Assembly (NCBI RefSeq): GCF_024055895.1
Contig: NZ_JAMXLE010000003.1
Location: 372,001 to 436,000 of the forward strand
Origin: Rhizobium sp. L1K21
GTDB lineage: Bacteria > Pseudomonadota > Alphaproteobacteria > Rhizobiales > Rhizobiaceae
Direction: 5' to 3'
DNA length: 64,000 bases
The number at the start of each line of letters is the position of its first letter. Positions within the stretch are counted from its first letter, which is position 1. Both the position numbers and the translations under genes were made by a program. Shown one piece after another: positions 34,691 to 43,918 of this stretch. The notes under the pieces were generated by a model. The model was not told where the DNA came from. It worked only from the letters and a program-made list of their open reading frames with translations, and made no database searches.

Positions 34691-36172
34691 ATGAATCAGG
34701 ATCGTATCGACGCGCTTCGCGCGGTTCCGCTCGCGCCGTTTCAACATGTGATCAATGGTTGCCGCGTTTCAGCCTCGGACGCGGGCGTTCTTCCCGTTGT
34801 GTCGCCAGTTAACGGAACCACCATCACCACAATGGCGCGCGGCACCCGAAAAGACGCTATTTCCGCGATAGCGGCGGCTCGGGAAGCGTTCGACAACGGT
34901 TGCTGGTCTGAGATGGCTCCATTGGCCCGCAAGAAGGTCCTGCTAAAATGGGCGGAGCTGATCGAAGCGAACGCTTTGGAACTTGCGGTGTTGGGCGTTC
35001 GTGAGAACGGCACGGAAATTTCGATGGCCCTGAAAGCAGAGCCAATGTCTGCAGCCGCCACGATACGTTTTTATGCAGAAGCGATTGACAAGCTTTTTGG
35101 TGAAGTCGCACCGACAGATCCAGCTTTTCTTGGGCTTGTGCATCGCGAACCTGCGGGTGTCGTGGGAGCTATCGTTCCTTGGAATTTCCCTCTCATGATC
35201 GGAGCTTGGAAAATAGGGCCGGCTCTAGCTGCCGGTTGCACTATGGTGCTCAAACCCGCTGAAACGGCGTCACTCAGCCTGGTGCGGCTCGCAGAGCTGG
35301 CTCTGGATGCAGGCGTGCCGCCTGGCGTATTCAATGTTGTGACCGGTGAAGGGCATGTTGTCGGCGCACAGATTGCTGAATCCATGGATGTGGACGTGCT
35401 GGTTTTTACCGGGTCCGGAGCAACCGGGCGAAGGCTGCTTGAGGCGGCTGCACAGTCGAATATGAAACGGGTCTATCTGGAGCTCGGTGGCAAATCGCCG
35501 AATATCGTCTTTGCTGACGCACCTGATCTGGACGAGGCGGCAAAAGTCTCTGCCCATGGCATATTTCGTAATTCCGGGCAGGTCTGTATCGCCGGCTCCC
35601 GTATTCTGGTCGAGCGTCGCATTCATGAGCTTTTCGTGGAAAAGCTGACGGCCCACGCTGCATCCATCAAGGTTGGCGACCCGCTGGATGTGACGACCCA
35701 GTCCGGTGCGGTCAATTCAGAGAGGCAATTGCGGCAGAACCTGCAATTTTTGGAGGAAGCGCGCAGCTTAGGGCGCAAGGTTATCGGGGGGCAGCAAATC
35801 CTGCAGGAAAGCGGTGGATTTTATATGGCGCCTGCGATCGTCGCCGATACAGCCCGCGATGACAGGTTGTTTCAAGAAGAGGTTTTCGGTCCGGTTCTGG
35901 CAGTGACTCCGTTTGATAGCGAAGAAGAGGCCGTGAAGCTTGCCAATGATACGCGCTACGGCCTTGCTGCTGCTGTTTGGACGTCGAACTTGTCGCGGGC
36001 TCATCGTATGGTTCGCAAGATTCGAGCGGGATTGGTGCATATCAACACCTATGGTGGCTCCGACCTCACAATTCCTCTGGGCGGCGTTAAACAGTCGGGC
36101 AACGGGCATGACAAGTCCCTTCACGCCTTTGACAAATTTCTCGATCTCAAGACTGCATGGATAAAACTGTGA
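34691..36172 (+). CDS. Aldehyde dehydrogenase, PuuC-like
   Basis: A 493-residue NAD(P) aldehyde dehydrogenase: VPWNFPLMIGAWK with the catalytic-support Asn, FTGSGATGR, general base Glu in LELGGKSPNI, nucleophile Cys in NSGQVCIAGSR, and EEVFGPVLAV. The C-terminal block FDKFLDLKTAWIKL resembles PuuC and aminoaldehyde dehydrogenases, so a substrate such as 2-aminoadipate semialdehyde or another aminoaldehyde is reasonable. This is exactly the product class expected from the kinase/phospholyase pair in the opposite operon. A GTG at 34673 is open too; GGGGA before the ATG at 34691 supports that start. Confidence 0.9.
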   Translation: MNQDRIDALRAVPLAPFQHVINGCRVSASDAGVLPVVSPVNGTTITTMARGTRKDAISAIAAAREAFDNGCWSEMAPLARKKVLLKWAELIEANALELAVLGVRENGTEISMALKAEPMSAAATIRFYAEAIDKLFGEVAPTDPAFLGLVHREPAGVVGAIVPWNFPLMIGAWKIGPALAAGCTMVLKPAETASLSLVRLAELALDAGVPPGVFNVVTGEGHVVGAQIAESMDVDVLVFTGSGATGRRLLEAAAQSNMKRVYLELGGKSPNIVFADAPDLDEAAKVSAHGIFRNSGQVCIAGSRILVERRIHELFVEKLTAHAASIKVGDPLDVTTQSGAVNSERQLRQNLQFLEEARSLGRKVIGGQQILQESGGFYMAPAIVADTARDDRLFQEEVFGPVLAVTPFDSEEEAVKLANDTRYGLAAAVWTSNLSRAHRMVRKIRAGLVHINTYGGSDLTIPLGGVKQSGNGHDKSLHAFDKFLDLKTAWIKL

Positions 36173-36819
36173 TGCGCGCCCTCGTTCTCGATTTTGGTGG
36201 AGTGATCTCCAAGACTTTGTTTGAAACGCATGCGCTGTCTGAAGCAGCGCTTGGATTGCCATCCGGTACGCTCAAATGGCAGGGCCCTTTCAATCCCGAA
36301 GGGGATGACGCCTGGCGGGCGATGCAGGCGGGCGAGATGACAGAACGAGAATATTGGGCCTTGAGAATGCGCGAGACAGGTGCGCTTGTCGGAGAAGAAT
36401 GGACCGAGTTTCCCCAGTTTGTTGGTCGCTTGCGCGGCGCGGAACCGGAGGCGGTTATACGTCCGGAAGCGCTTGATGCAATCCGGCAAGCCAAGACTTC
36501 GGGTTATAAACTTGCCATTCTGTCTAACGAGCTCGACCTTTTCTATGGCAAGGATTTTCGCAGCAGATTGCCATTTCTTGCTGATTTCGACCTGATTGTT
36601 GATGCTACTTATACCGGTATCCTCAAGCCGGACCCGCGAGCTTTCCAGTTCGTAACCGATGGACTGAAAATAGAGGCGGAAAACTGCGTATTCGTGGATG
36701 ATCAAGCCAAGAATTTGGAGGGTGCCATAGCGGTCGGTATGCCTCATGTTCACTTTGACGTAACGCAACCAGGCGACAGCTATGCCAAAGCGCTCGGTAT
36801 GCTCGCAGGAGTAAAATAA
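36172..36819 (+). CDS. HAD superfamily hydrolase, subfamily IA
   Basis: A 215-residue protein: motif I LVLDFGGVIS with nucleophile Asp, motif II LAILSNE, Lys in motif III GILKPDP, and motif IV FVDDQ. The position two after the nucleophile is Gly instead of the phosphatase Asp, as in the YihX/epoxide-hydrolase-linked and dehalogenase-like branches, so the leaving group need not be phosphate. The ATG overlaps the dehydrogenase stop by one base (TGATG). An in-frame ATG at 36157 is possible but would overlap more. Role in the pathway is not known. Confidence 0.85.
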   Translation: MRALVLDFGGVISKTLFETHALSEAALGLPSGTLKWQGPFNPEGDDAWRAMQAGEMTEREYWALRMRETGALVGEEWTEFPQFVGRLRGAEPEAVIRPEALDAIRQAKTSGYKLAILSNELDLFYGKDFRSRLPFLADFDLIVDATYTGILKPDPRAFQFVTDGLKIEAENCVFVDDQAKNLEGAIAVGMPHVHFDVTQPGDSYAKALGMLAGVK

Positions 36820-36823
36820 TCAA

Positions 36824-38176
36824 ATGAGAACGTCTAACTACCTGAAAGAAAACAATGCAAAGCGCCTTTGGCATCCAATGGCGCATCCTGCCGACAGCCT
36901 TGCCAATCCGCCGGACATCATTGTCGAGGGAGAGGGTGTGGAAATCGTGGATGTCGACGGACACCGGCTGGTCGATGCTGTAGGAGGTCTGTGGAATGTC
37001 AATCTTGGCTATTCCTGCGAGCCCGTAAAGCAAGCCATTTCTTCACAGCTCAATCGCCTGCCTTATTATTCGATTTTTCGCGGGACAACCAATGACAACG
37101 TCATTGAACTGGCTGAAATGCTGGCTACGTTCTTCGCTCCCGATGGCTTGTCGCGCGCATTCTTCACTTCAGGTGGATCAGACGGTGTAGAAATCGCCTT
37201 GCGTCTTGCTCGTCAGTACCACAAAATTCGTGGCGAAGCAGGCCGCGTCAAATTTCTCAGCCTGAAGAAGGGATATCACGGGACGCATACACTCGGCGCT
37301 TCGGTGAACGGCAACGCCAATTTCAGAACGCAGTATGAGCCCTTGATGCCGGGCTGTTTCCATACACCGGCACCATATACCTATCGAAATCCGTTCAACG
37401 AAACTGATCCTGAGCGCCTCGCGCAGCTATGCCTTGCAGCTGTTGAAGACGAAATCAAGTTTCAGGATCCCTCAACGATTGCAGCGTTTATTGTAGAGCC
37501 GGTACTTGGCGCGGGCGGTGTCATTCCTCCGCACAAAAGCTTTATGCCTGGATTGCGTGCAATTTGTTCCAAATACGGCATATTGTTGATCGCCGATGAG
37601 GTTATTACTGCATTTGGCCGCACCGGCAGCTGGACAGGTTCAAGGCATTGGGGCGTTCAGCCGGACCTGCTTTGCTCTGCAAAGGCCATAACCAATGGTT
37701 ACTTCCCGTTTGGCGCGGTCATGGTGTCGGATGCTGTTGCCGAGGTGTTTGAAAATGACAAGTCGGGTAAGGCTGCAATCGGTTCAGGCTATACGTATTC
37801 CGGACATCCGGTTGGTGCAGCTGCCGCCATTGCATGCCTTAAAGAAACCGAGAGGCTGAATGTTGCCGCAAATGCGGCTGTGCGCGGTGATGAGCTGTTT
37901 GCCGGCTTGCAGGCCCTCAAAGCCAAGCACGACGTCATCGGTGATGTGCGTGGTGGTGAGGGACTTATGTGTGCATTGGAACTGGTCTCCGACCGCGTAT
38001 CCAAGGCCCCGATCGACAAGAAGACAATCGGCAAAGTGCATCGTGTTACATACGAGGCTGGCGTTATGATTCGCGTTTCCGGTAACAACATCATTCTTTC
38101 GCCGCCGCTGATTATCTCTGCAGCGGATGTCGCAAAAATTCTTTCGGCGCTGGACAAGGGCTTTTCGGAGCTTTGA
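36824..38176 (+). CDS. Class III omega-aminotransferase
   Basis: A 450-residue PLP enzyme with HPMAHPADS near the start (the region for substrate entry in beta-alanine:pyruvate and related omega-aminotransferases), FTSGGSDGVE, GYHGTH, ADEVITAFGRTG and SAKAITNGYFP with the PLP Lys. It is distinct from the enzyme at 28784. It is four bases after the HAD gene, the last gene of this operon. It probably moves an amino group from an omega-amino acid or aminoaldehyde-derived acid to pyruvate. Confidence 0.9.
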   Translation: MRTSNYLKENNAKRLWHPMAHPADSLANPPDIIVEGEGVEIVDVDGHRLVDAVGGLWNVNLGYSCEPVKQAISSQLNRLPYYSIFRGTTNDNVIELAEMLATFFAPDGLSRAFFTSGGSDGVEIALRLARQYHKIRGEAGRVKFLSLKKGYHGTHTLGASVNGNANFRTQYEPLMPGCFHTPAPYTYRNPFNETDPERLAQLCLAAVEDEIKFQDPSTIAAFIVEPVLGAGGVIPPHKSFMPGLRAICSKYGILLIADEVITAFGRTGSWTGSRHWGVQPDLLCSAKAITNGYFPFGAVMVSDAVAEVFENDKSGKAAIGSGYTYSGHPVGAAAAIACLKETERLNVAANAAVRGDELFAGLQALKAKHDVIGDVRGGEGLMCALELVSDRVSKAPIDKKTIGKVHRVTYEAGVMIRVSGNNIILSPPLIISAADVAKILSALDKGFSEL

Positions 38177-38834
38177 AGCTGTTTAAGCCACACTGTGTGT
38201 ATTGAGGTTGCTCATTTGAACCGAAGGGGCCAACTCAGAGCAGCAGAACATGCCGTATTCAACAAGTCGCGGCTATCGCAGGGCAACTGAGCCAGCGATA
38301 GCCGAGCCTTCGACTTTAATGAAAATCTGCGACGGAACCCAAGAGCCACGATAGTTGCAATGTAACGGTGACCCAATCAGCTTGTAAGCGAGACGTTGGC
38401 TTCCGCGTTCTTGGGAGCGCGCCATCAACAACTACGGCAATCCGGTGGACTTTCTGCCGACAGCAAAGCGTGACCTTGGTGTCGCTAAGCGCTTCTTCCG
38501 CAAGATGTTGACGGACGAACCGTTGCCCTCACCCGGCAAGATCGGCACCGATGGCGGGGGAACGTTTCCGCCTGCAATCGGGAACCGTGTGGAGGACAGA
38601 CTTCACAGGCGGCTGGACAGTCAACGGGCTTGGCAAAGAGTGCGTCCAGATATTGCTGGTCGGTCAGGTCACCGCAGCACCACTCGACCAGATCACCCGA
38701 AATGGCGCCGGACCGCAGGTCGGCGAGCACGAGCGATGATAGAGGCGTACCCAATGCCTTTGGGTTGCAGGCAAGGTGGCCGGCCAGTCCTTCGCCGAGA
38801 AAACCCTCGCCCCCCTAATGACAACCCGCATGGT
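38177..38834. other. Decayed region between two operons
   Basis: About 650 bp with a transposase remnant (separate entry) and several short frames with no ribosome binding site. One minus-strand frame (about 38485-38754, with DLRSGAISGDLVEWCCGDL) reads protein-like but matches nothing I know. No promoter or hairpin was identified. Confidence 0.4.
38402..38583 (+). pseudogene. IS6-family transposase remnant
   Basis: The translation contains NYGNPVDFLPTAKRDLGVAK, RFFRKMLTDEP and SPGKIGTDGGGTFPPAI, closely like the internal part of IS6/IS26-type transposases. Homology ends abruptly at about 38583 and does not reach the conserved region after FPPAI, so only about 60 codons remain. With the IS5 remnant at 34440 it brackets the aldehyde dehydrogenase operon. 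Confidence 0.7.
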
Positions 38835-39800
38835 TCAGGCCTTCACGACTTTCTGATCGATGGCGCCGAAAAGCGGTGTGCCATCCGGCAGCTCGGCTTC
38901 CATTTTCACGGTGTCACCAAATCGCATAAAGCCGGTTTTGGGTTCGCCCTGATCTATCATCTCGATGCCGCGCCGCTCGGCAATGCAGGAGGAACCGACC
39001 TCGCGGAAATTTTCATTTGAGACGGTGCCGGAGCCGATCACGGTGCCGGCGACGAGATCACGCGAATAGGCAGCGTGGGCGACCAGTTCGTCGAAGCCTA
39101 CGCTCATTGCATAACCGTTGGCGGCTCCAAAGCGCACCTCGTTCCAATAGACCTTGAGAGGCAGATCGATGCGCGCATCGCGCCAATGGGCTCCAAGCTC
39201 GTCGGGTGTCACTGCAACGGGGGCCATGGAACTGGCCGGCTTGGCATGAATCCAGCCGAACCCGGTTTTCATTTCAATCGGTGCCAGTTTGCGGAGACTC
39301 CAGTCGTTGATCTGAACCAGAAGCCGGATATGGGCTCTTGCTTCCTCCGCCGACGTACTCATGGGCACTGCATCGACAATCACACCAAACTCGCCTTCAA
39401 AATCGATCCCGTCTTCTTCAGACGGAAGACGAACGTCTTGGCAGGGGCCATAAAAGCGGTCGGACATACCCTGGTACATCAGTGGTCGCCCGCCAGTGTC
39501 GTGGGGTGGCAGGTTGAAGACCTTCTGCATCAGTTCACCGTGGCTGTCATAGGCCGAACCATCCAGCCACTGCCATGCGCGCGGCAGTGGGGCCAGAGCA
39601 TTTTGGCGGTTGAACACTTCGCCACCACCAGCATTCAAGCGCTCGTATTCGGTTTTCAATTCCGCCTCAACATCACGCCAGCGTTCAAGCGCTGCCTGCA
39701 TCGTTTCGGCGGCCTTCGCAGGCATGCAGCGTGTGTGGTCACGGCTGACAATATGCAGGCGTCCGTCCGGCGTTCCATTGGGCAGTGTTGCAAATTTCAT
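38835..39800 (-). CDS. Fumarylacetoacetate hydrolase family protein
   Basis: A 321-residue protein with DRFYGPCQD, the metal-binding acid pair in FEGEFGVIVD, QINDWSLR and GTVIGSGTVSNEN, the FAH-domain pattern. These enzymes hydrolyse C-C bonds of acylpyruvates or related diketo acids, or isomerise them. It is the last gene of the LysR-controlled ring-degradation operon and probably acts on a ring-cleavage product. The stop at 38835 is followed by transposon-scarred DNA. Confidence 0.88.
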   Translation of the reverse strand: MKFATLPNGTPDGRLHIVSRDHTRCMPAKAAETMQAALERWRDVEAELKTEYERLNAGGGEVFNRQNALAPLPRAWQWLDGSAYDSHGELMQKVFNLPPHDTGGRPLMYQGMSDRFYGPCQDVRLPSEEDGIDFEGEFGVIVDAVPMSTSAEEARAHIRLLVQINDWSLRKLAPIEMKTGFGWIHAKPASSMAPVAVTPDELGAHWRDARIDLPLKVYWNEVRFGAANGYAMSVGFDELVAHAAYSRDLVAGTVIGSGTVSNENFREVGSSCIAERRGIEMIDQGEPKTGFMRFGDTVKMEAELPDGTPLFGAIDQKVVKA

Positions 39801-39849
39801 ATTTCAGCTCCCGTCAGAGATGGTTGTTCCGACGTCAGTGTGACCAAGG

Positions 39850-40425
39850 TCACGGACCCAGTTTATTGGCGATATCCGGTGCGTATTGGCCGTCCACCAG
39901 AATGAATAACATTCGACAGGGTTTGCCGGAGCGGTTGGCCCATGCATGATTGGTGCCGCGTTGAATGACGACGCAGCCGGGTTTCAATTCCACCTCGCCT
40001 GTATCCAGAACCAGGGTCAGCTCGCCTTCCATCACAATGCCGTAGTCGATGCTTTCCGTGCGATGCATCAGCGGGTGCGGTGAATCGCCAGCAGCCGTTG
40101 AGGCTTTGGAGTCGCCGATTTCCGAGAAAGCGTCGTGCATTTTGGACGCTCCCGCTTTCAGGAAATCCTCGGTGTCCGGTGGAATGTCGACAAAGCGGAT
40201 ACGGGTGCCATTTGTTGGCGGCGGCAAGATGATCGGTCCTGCCGCTACGTCAGCGCCATTGTCGATGAGCGGATTTGATCCTTGCGTATTCCACACTTCG
40301 TGGAAAGTGGTGCCGGGAATAGCCTCGAGCTCTTTCACCACCGGCAGCGGGCCCATCGAGGCGACAATGGATTTCCCGTTCTCGTCATGGCCTGTCACGA
40401 TCCGTTGTATTTTCGGAAATGTCAT
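39850..40425 (-). CDS. Cupin domain protein
   Basis: A 191-residue single-domain cupin. The core is HPLMHRTESIDYGIVMEGE (metal-ligand His and Glu type), LKPGCVVIQRGTNHAWAN and RMLFILVDG. Such proteins may act as dioxygenase, hydrolase or isomerase on polar metabolites; position between FAH hydrolase and cyclase fits a pathway step. The ATG is separated from the cyclase stop by a single base. Precise reaction not known. Confidence 0.82.
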   Translation of the reverse strand: MTFPKIQRIVTGHDENGKSIVASMGPLPVVKELEAIPGTTFHEVWNTQGSNPLIDNGADVAAGPIILPPPTNGTRIRFVDIPPDTEDFLKAGASKMHDAFSEIGDSKASTAAGDSPHPLMHRTESIDYGIVMEGELTLVLDTGEVELKPGCVVIQRGTNHAWANRSGKPCRMLFILVDGQYAPDIANKLGP

Positions 40426-40426
40426 G

Positions 40427-41242
40427 TCACTTGCCCCAAGGATCGAAAATGGCGACGGCGCGAGTGGAGCCGGCGGAGCCGCCCCTCACCTTCTGCGGGA
40501 AACAGGCAATTGTGAAACCGGTCGGCGGCAGGGTTTCCAGATTGTGCAGCTTTTCCATGTGGCAATAGCCAATATCGCGCCCGGCCTTGTGGCCTTCCCA
40601 GATCAGCGAGCGATCGCCCGTTTCGCGAAATCTTTCAGCAGCAAATGCCGTCGGCGGATCCCAGCTCCAGGCGTCCGTGCCGGTTACGCGGATGCCGCGC
40701 TCCAATAGATACATGGTGGCTTCATAGCCCATCCCACATCCCGAATTGAGGTAGTCGTCATGCCCATAGCGTTCGCCGGCACGGGTGTTGATGACCACGA
40801 TTTCCAGCGGGTTCAATTCATGGCCGATGCGTTTCAGCTCCGCTTCAACATCGGCGGCGGACACCCGATAACCATCTTCGAAATGGCGAAAGTCGAGTTT
40901 AACGCCAGGCTGGAAACACCAGTCAAGCGGCACTTCGTCGATGGTCATGGAGCGGCGGGGGCCGCCGATTTTGGCATCCATGGTAGAATGATAATGCCAG
41001 GGTGCATCAAGATGCGTGCCGTTATGTGTGGTCACTTCCAGCTTTTCGGCCGCTCCGGCCTCGCCATCGGGGAAATCCTCCGGCTTGCTGCCGGGATAGA
41101 GCAACATGAACTCGTTCAGTGTATCCCCATGTCCCTGATAGGTTATCTTTGGTGCCAGCGGCAGTGGATCGGACAAGACGTCGTTTTCGAGATAAATCGA
41201 GAGATCCACAATCCGCGGTGCAGGCGTGCCGCTATTCGACAT
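40427..41242 (-). CDS. Cyclase/metal-dependent hydrolase, kynurenine-formamidase-like
   Basis: A protein of about 271 residues with the family signature HNGTHLDAPWHY, whose His and Asp residues bind zinc, and GHDDYLNSGCGMGYEA. Members include kynurenine formamidase and isatin hydrolase, which open N-acyl or cyclic amides. This and the Rieske/monooxygenase pair make an N-containing ring a possible substrate. A GTG at 41248 is a second start; the ATG at 41242 has GGAG 10 nt upstream. Confidence 0.85.
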   Translation of the reverse strand: MSNSGTPAPRIVDLSIYLENDVLSDPLPLAPKITYQGHGDTLNEFMLLYPGSKPEDFPDGEAGAAEKLEVTTHNGTHLDAPWHYHSTMDAKIGGPRRSMTIDEVPLDWCFQPGVKLDFRHFEDGYRVSAADVEAELKRIGHELNPLEIVVINTRAGERYGHDDYLNSGCGMGYEATMYLLERGIRVTGTDAWSWDPPTAFAAERFRETGDRSLIWEGHKAGRDIGYCHMEKLHNLETLPPTGFTIACFPQKVRGGSAGSTRAVAIFDPWGK

Positions 41243-41249
41243 TGTCACA

Positions 41250-42395
41250 TTACTCCGCTGCTATGAGACTTTCTTGCTGCTTTGCCTGCGAGAACATCGC
41301 AACCGCGATCACTGCGACCACGCACGCTGCAAAGCCAATCGCCGGGTAGCCGGAAAACTTGATCAAGGTGCCGCCCAAAACGGGGCCAACGGCCGAACCG
41401 ATCATGAGCATGGCAGGCGTGGAGGCCACAGCGCGCCCGCTGGGGTCAAGCCTGGAAAGCAGGCCGAAGGCAAATGTGTGGGTGAAGATCATCACCGCAA
41501 CATAAACCGCACCGGCCAGCGCGTAGGGCATGAACGTGCTGCTCAGCATGATTACCAAAGCAAGCGCCGCCTGCACCACCGGGCCAGTCATAGCGACCTT
41601 TTGCGCATTCAACCGCTTTTCCAGAAACGCAGCCAACGGCGCCGGGAAAAGATTGACGAAGCCAAGCGCGACGAGAACGCCCGTGACGGCACCCAGTCCG
41701 AAACCACGATCTTCGCCCAGTTGCTGGAAGAAGGCAAAGACCATGGATTGGTTAATCGCCATCAGCGAAACACCAATAATGCCAGCCCAAACGGCCTTGC
41801 CAAATTTGGTTGTAGGTTCCAGCGTGGCCGTTTCGGCCTGAACGGAGGGCCGGGGGAAAAAAGCCAAACTCACCAAGGCGGCTATCGCCATGAGCCCGGC
41901 GAAGATGACAAAGAGGATTGACCCACCTTGTGCCTTAATCACCTGCGGCGCTGCGCCGAGAAACACAATGGCGAATACGCCAAGTGCCGTGCCAGCAATG
42001 GCAAACATTCTATGCGGGTTGAGGCTGCGGCCCATAGTTCCATGGACGAATGAGAGCGCGGAGCCAACTGAAACACCGGCCAACAGATGCGCAATCGCCA
42101 GTGGACCGAAAGCTGTTTGCGTGGAGGCAAGGCCCATCACCACTGCAGCGGCGACAAAGCCGATTGTAGCAACGGCGCGTCCACTGAAACGGTTGAACAT
42201 GGGTGCCAGGATAATGGATGCGATCACTGCACCAATCAGAAATAACGTTACAAGCCCGCCCGCCTGCTGCGTGTCAAAACCGTATGTTGAAATCAGCGCG
42301 GCGATCCAGACCGGCAGGGCAACCAGATCAACCATCCCCGCCACATGGGCAACGGTCAGGGCAAACCGACCTGAAACCTTTTCTTTAGACGCCAT
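41250..42395 (-). CDS. MFS transporter
   Basis: A 381-residue membrane protein with about 12 hydrophobic segments, for example GLVTLFLIGAVIASIILAPMF and the cluster after FFPRPS, which is the central loop. Without a recognisable family-specific motif the substrate is unknown; placement suggests uptake of the aromatic or heterocyclic compound degraded by the operon. It follows the monooxygenase gene on the same strand and ends one base from the cyclase GTG. Confidence 0.85.
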   Translation of the reverse strand: MASKEKVSGRFALTVAHVAGMVDLVALPVWIAALISTYGFDTQQAGGLVTLFLIGAVIASIILAPMFNRFSGRAVATIGFVAAAVVMGLASTQTAFGPLAIAHLLAGVSVGSALSFVHGTMGRSLNPHRMFAIAGTALGVFAIVFLGAAPQVIKAQGGSILFVIFAGLMAIAALVSLAFFPRPSVQAETATLEPTTKFGKAVWAGIIGVSLMAINQSMVFAFFQQLGEDRGFGLGAVTGVLVALGFVNLFPAPLAAFLEKRLNAQKVAMTGPVVQAALALVIMLSSTFMPYALAGAVYVAVMIFTHTFAFGLLSRLDPSGRAVASTPAMLMIGSAVGPVLGGTLIKFSGYPAIGFAACVVAVIAVAMFSQAKQQESLIAAE

Positions 42396-42427
42396 TTCTC
42401 TCTCCTCCCCAAAGATTTGATCGCGTT

Positions 42428-43558
42428 TCAGACGGGCTGTGCCAATGCGATCATTGAATCCTTCATGATTTTTCCATGCTCTTCCTTATCGCCGTCGTTG
42501 ATCTCGATTTGACCGAGGCGAAGCGAGTTCTCGACAACCATGCGGCAGCGTTCGAAACGCCGCTCCTGAAAGGCCGGCAACGCATCATCCAGGCTTTCGG
42601 CTTTCTCGATTTCCTCAGCCAGAACGATGGCGTCTTCGATGCCGATGCAGGCACCCGACGCAAGGTGTGGTGTGGTTGCATGAACCGCATCACCAATCAG
42701 AACCACACGGCCTTTGTGCCAGGGGCCACGAACCAGCATACTCTCAAGCGGCCTATAGACAATGGAACTGTGGTTGCCGATTTGCGCGCGCATGGCCTGG
42801 ACGATCGGATCGGAGAAAGGCTCCATCAAGGCCTGCATTTTGGAAACAAGTTCACCGTCATCAAAACGCTGCCTGGCTGGCACGTCTTCCGTGATGAAGA
42901 TGTAGGACTGTGTTTTTGAGGTTGGGTTAACGCCGACCTTCACATTGGGTCCGAGCCACATGATGGCTGTGTCGATACCTTCTGGCGTGTCAACCACCGC
43001 GCGCCAAACGGCCTGCCCGGTATAGGTCGGTTTGGGCGCATCAGGCATCACCGCCTCACGCATGGCGGAATAGAGACCATCAGCACCAATTACCAAGTCG
43101 TAGCGTCGTGTTTCACCGTCACTTGTTTCAACGCTCACCCCATCTTCATCCTGATTGATGGATCTGAACGTCACACCAAGGCGAACATCCGCACCTGAGG
43201 CGCGTGTCGCATCCGCCAGAATTTCAGCGAGAACAGGCCGCATGATTGCGCCGCTGCCGGGCACATCCGGACCCGCCACACGCGGCGTCGGGATTGTTGC
43301 GACTTGCACGCCATGCGGAAGCCTGATGTGCGCACCGTCTGCCGCGTTGCCGCGCTCCAGAAACGCATCAAGAATGCCGAGCGTGCGAAAAGCTCGAAGC
43401 GTTGCACCGCCGATCGTAATACCCGCGCCATAGGAGCGCCAACCGGGATCAATTTCCACGAGGTCGACATCGATATTGCGCTTGCGCAACTCGATTGCCG
43501 CCGACATGCCGGAAAACCCGCCGCCGACGATCAGAACCTTCTGAACTGCTTTATTCAT
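42428..43558 (-). CDS. FAD-dependent aromatic-ring monooxygenase
   Basis: A 376-residue single-component flavoprotein hydroxylase (UbiH/salicylate-hydroxylase type): GGGFSGMSAA at the dinucleotide fold, VIGADGLYS, and GDAVHATTPHLASGACIGIE, the second FAD motif. The frame opens at 43576; the ATG at 43558 with GGAGGAG 6 nt upstream is the start, and its ATGA overlaps the Rieske stop. It inserts an oxygen into an activated ring using NAD(P)H and O2. Confidence 0.9.
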   Translation of the reverse strand: MNKAVQKVLIVGGGFSGMSAAIELRKRNIDVDLVEIDPGWRSYGAGITIGGATLRAFRTLGILDAFLERGNAADGAHIRLPHGVQVATIPTPRVAGPDVPGSGAIMRPVLAEILADATRASGADVRLGVTFRSINQDEDGVSVETSDGETRRYDLVIGADGLYSAMREAVMPDAPKPTYTGQAVWRAVVDTPEGIDTAIMWLGPNVKVGVNPTSKTQSYIFITEDVPARQRFDDGELVSKMQALMEPFSDPIVQAMRAQIGNHSSIVYRPLESMLVRGPWHKGRVVLIGDAVHATTPHLASGACIGIEDAIVLAEEIEKAESLDDALPAFQERRFERCRMVVENSLRLGQIEINDGDKEEHGKIMKDSMIALAQPV

Positions 43559-43911
43559 GCCATCTCCTCCCGGCAATCATCAAACGCCACGTCTATGCCG
43601 CCATTCTCATTGAGGCGGACAGGAACGCGCGTCAGTGCCTGGCCAAGGCATGGACCAAGCACACATTCCCCTGTTTCAATTTCAAAAAGTGCACCATGCG
43701 AATGGCAGGCTATGTATTCGCCCTCGCCATCCAGATACCCATCCTTCTTCCAGGCCATCGGCGTGCCGCCTTCATAGTGCGGGCAGGAATCGAGGTAGCC
43801 GAATACCGCACCATTCTTGCGAACCAATACAACCTTCTGCGGCAGGCCGGGGACTGAAAATCCCCGCGCCATGCCTTCCGCCAGCTCCGAAAGCTTGCAC
43901 AACTCCATCAT
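43555..43911 (-). CDS. Rieske [2Fe-2S] ferredoxin-like protein
   Basis: About 118 residues with a complete Rieske pattern: CPHYEGG (C-x-H) and CHSHGALF (C-x-x-H) about 20 residues apart. Too short to be an oxygenase alpha subunit, it is a Rieske ferredoxin or small electron carrier. Upstream frame to 44169 belongs to the dioxygenase region and is ignored; ATGs at 43911 and 43908 are possible starts. Electrons could serve the dioxygenase or another oxygenase. Confidence 0.85.
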   Translation of the reverse strand: MMELCKLSELAEGMARGFSVPGLPQKVVLVRKNGAVFGYLDSCPHYEGGTPMAWKKDGYLDGEGEYIACHSHGALFEIETGECVLGPCLGQALTRVPVRLNENGGIDVAFDDCREEMA

Positions 43912-43918
43912 GACTGCA

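Noticed and set aside
25640-38640. Shared GGCGGCTGGAC and GTCAAC words at about 25665 and 38608 as a repeat of the same mobile element
   Set aside because: The similarity is only about 16 bp and does not extend on either side, so chance is sufficient.
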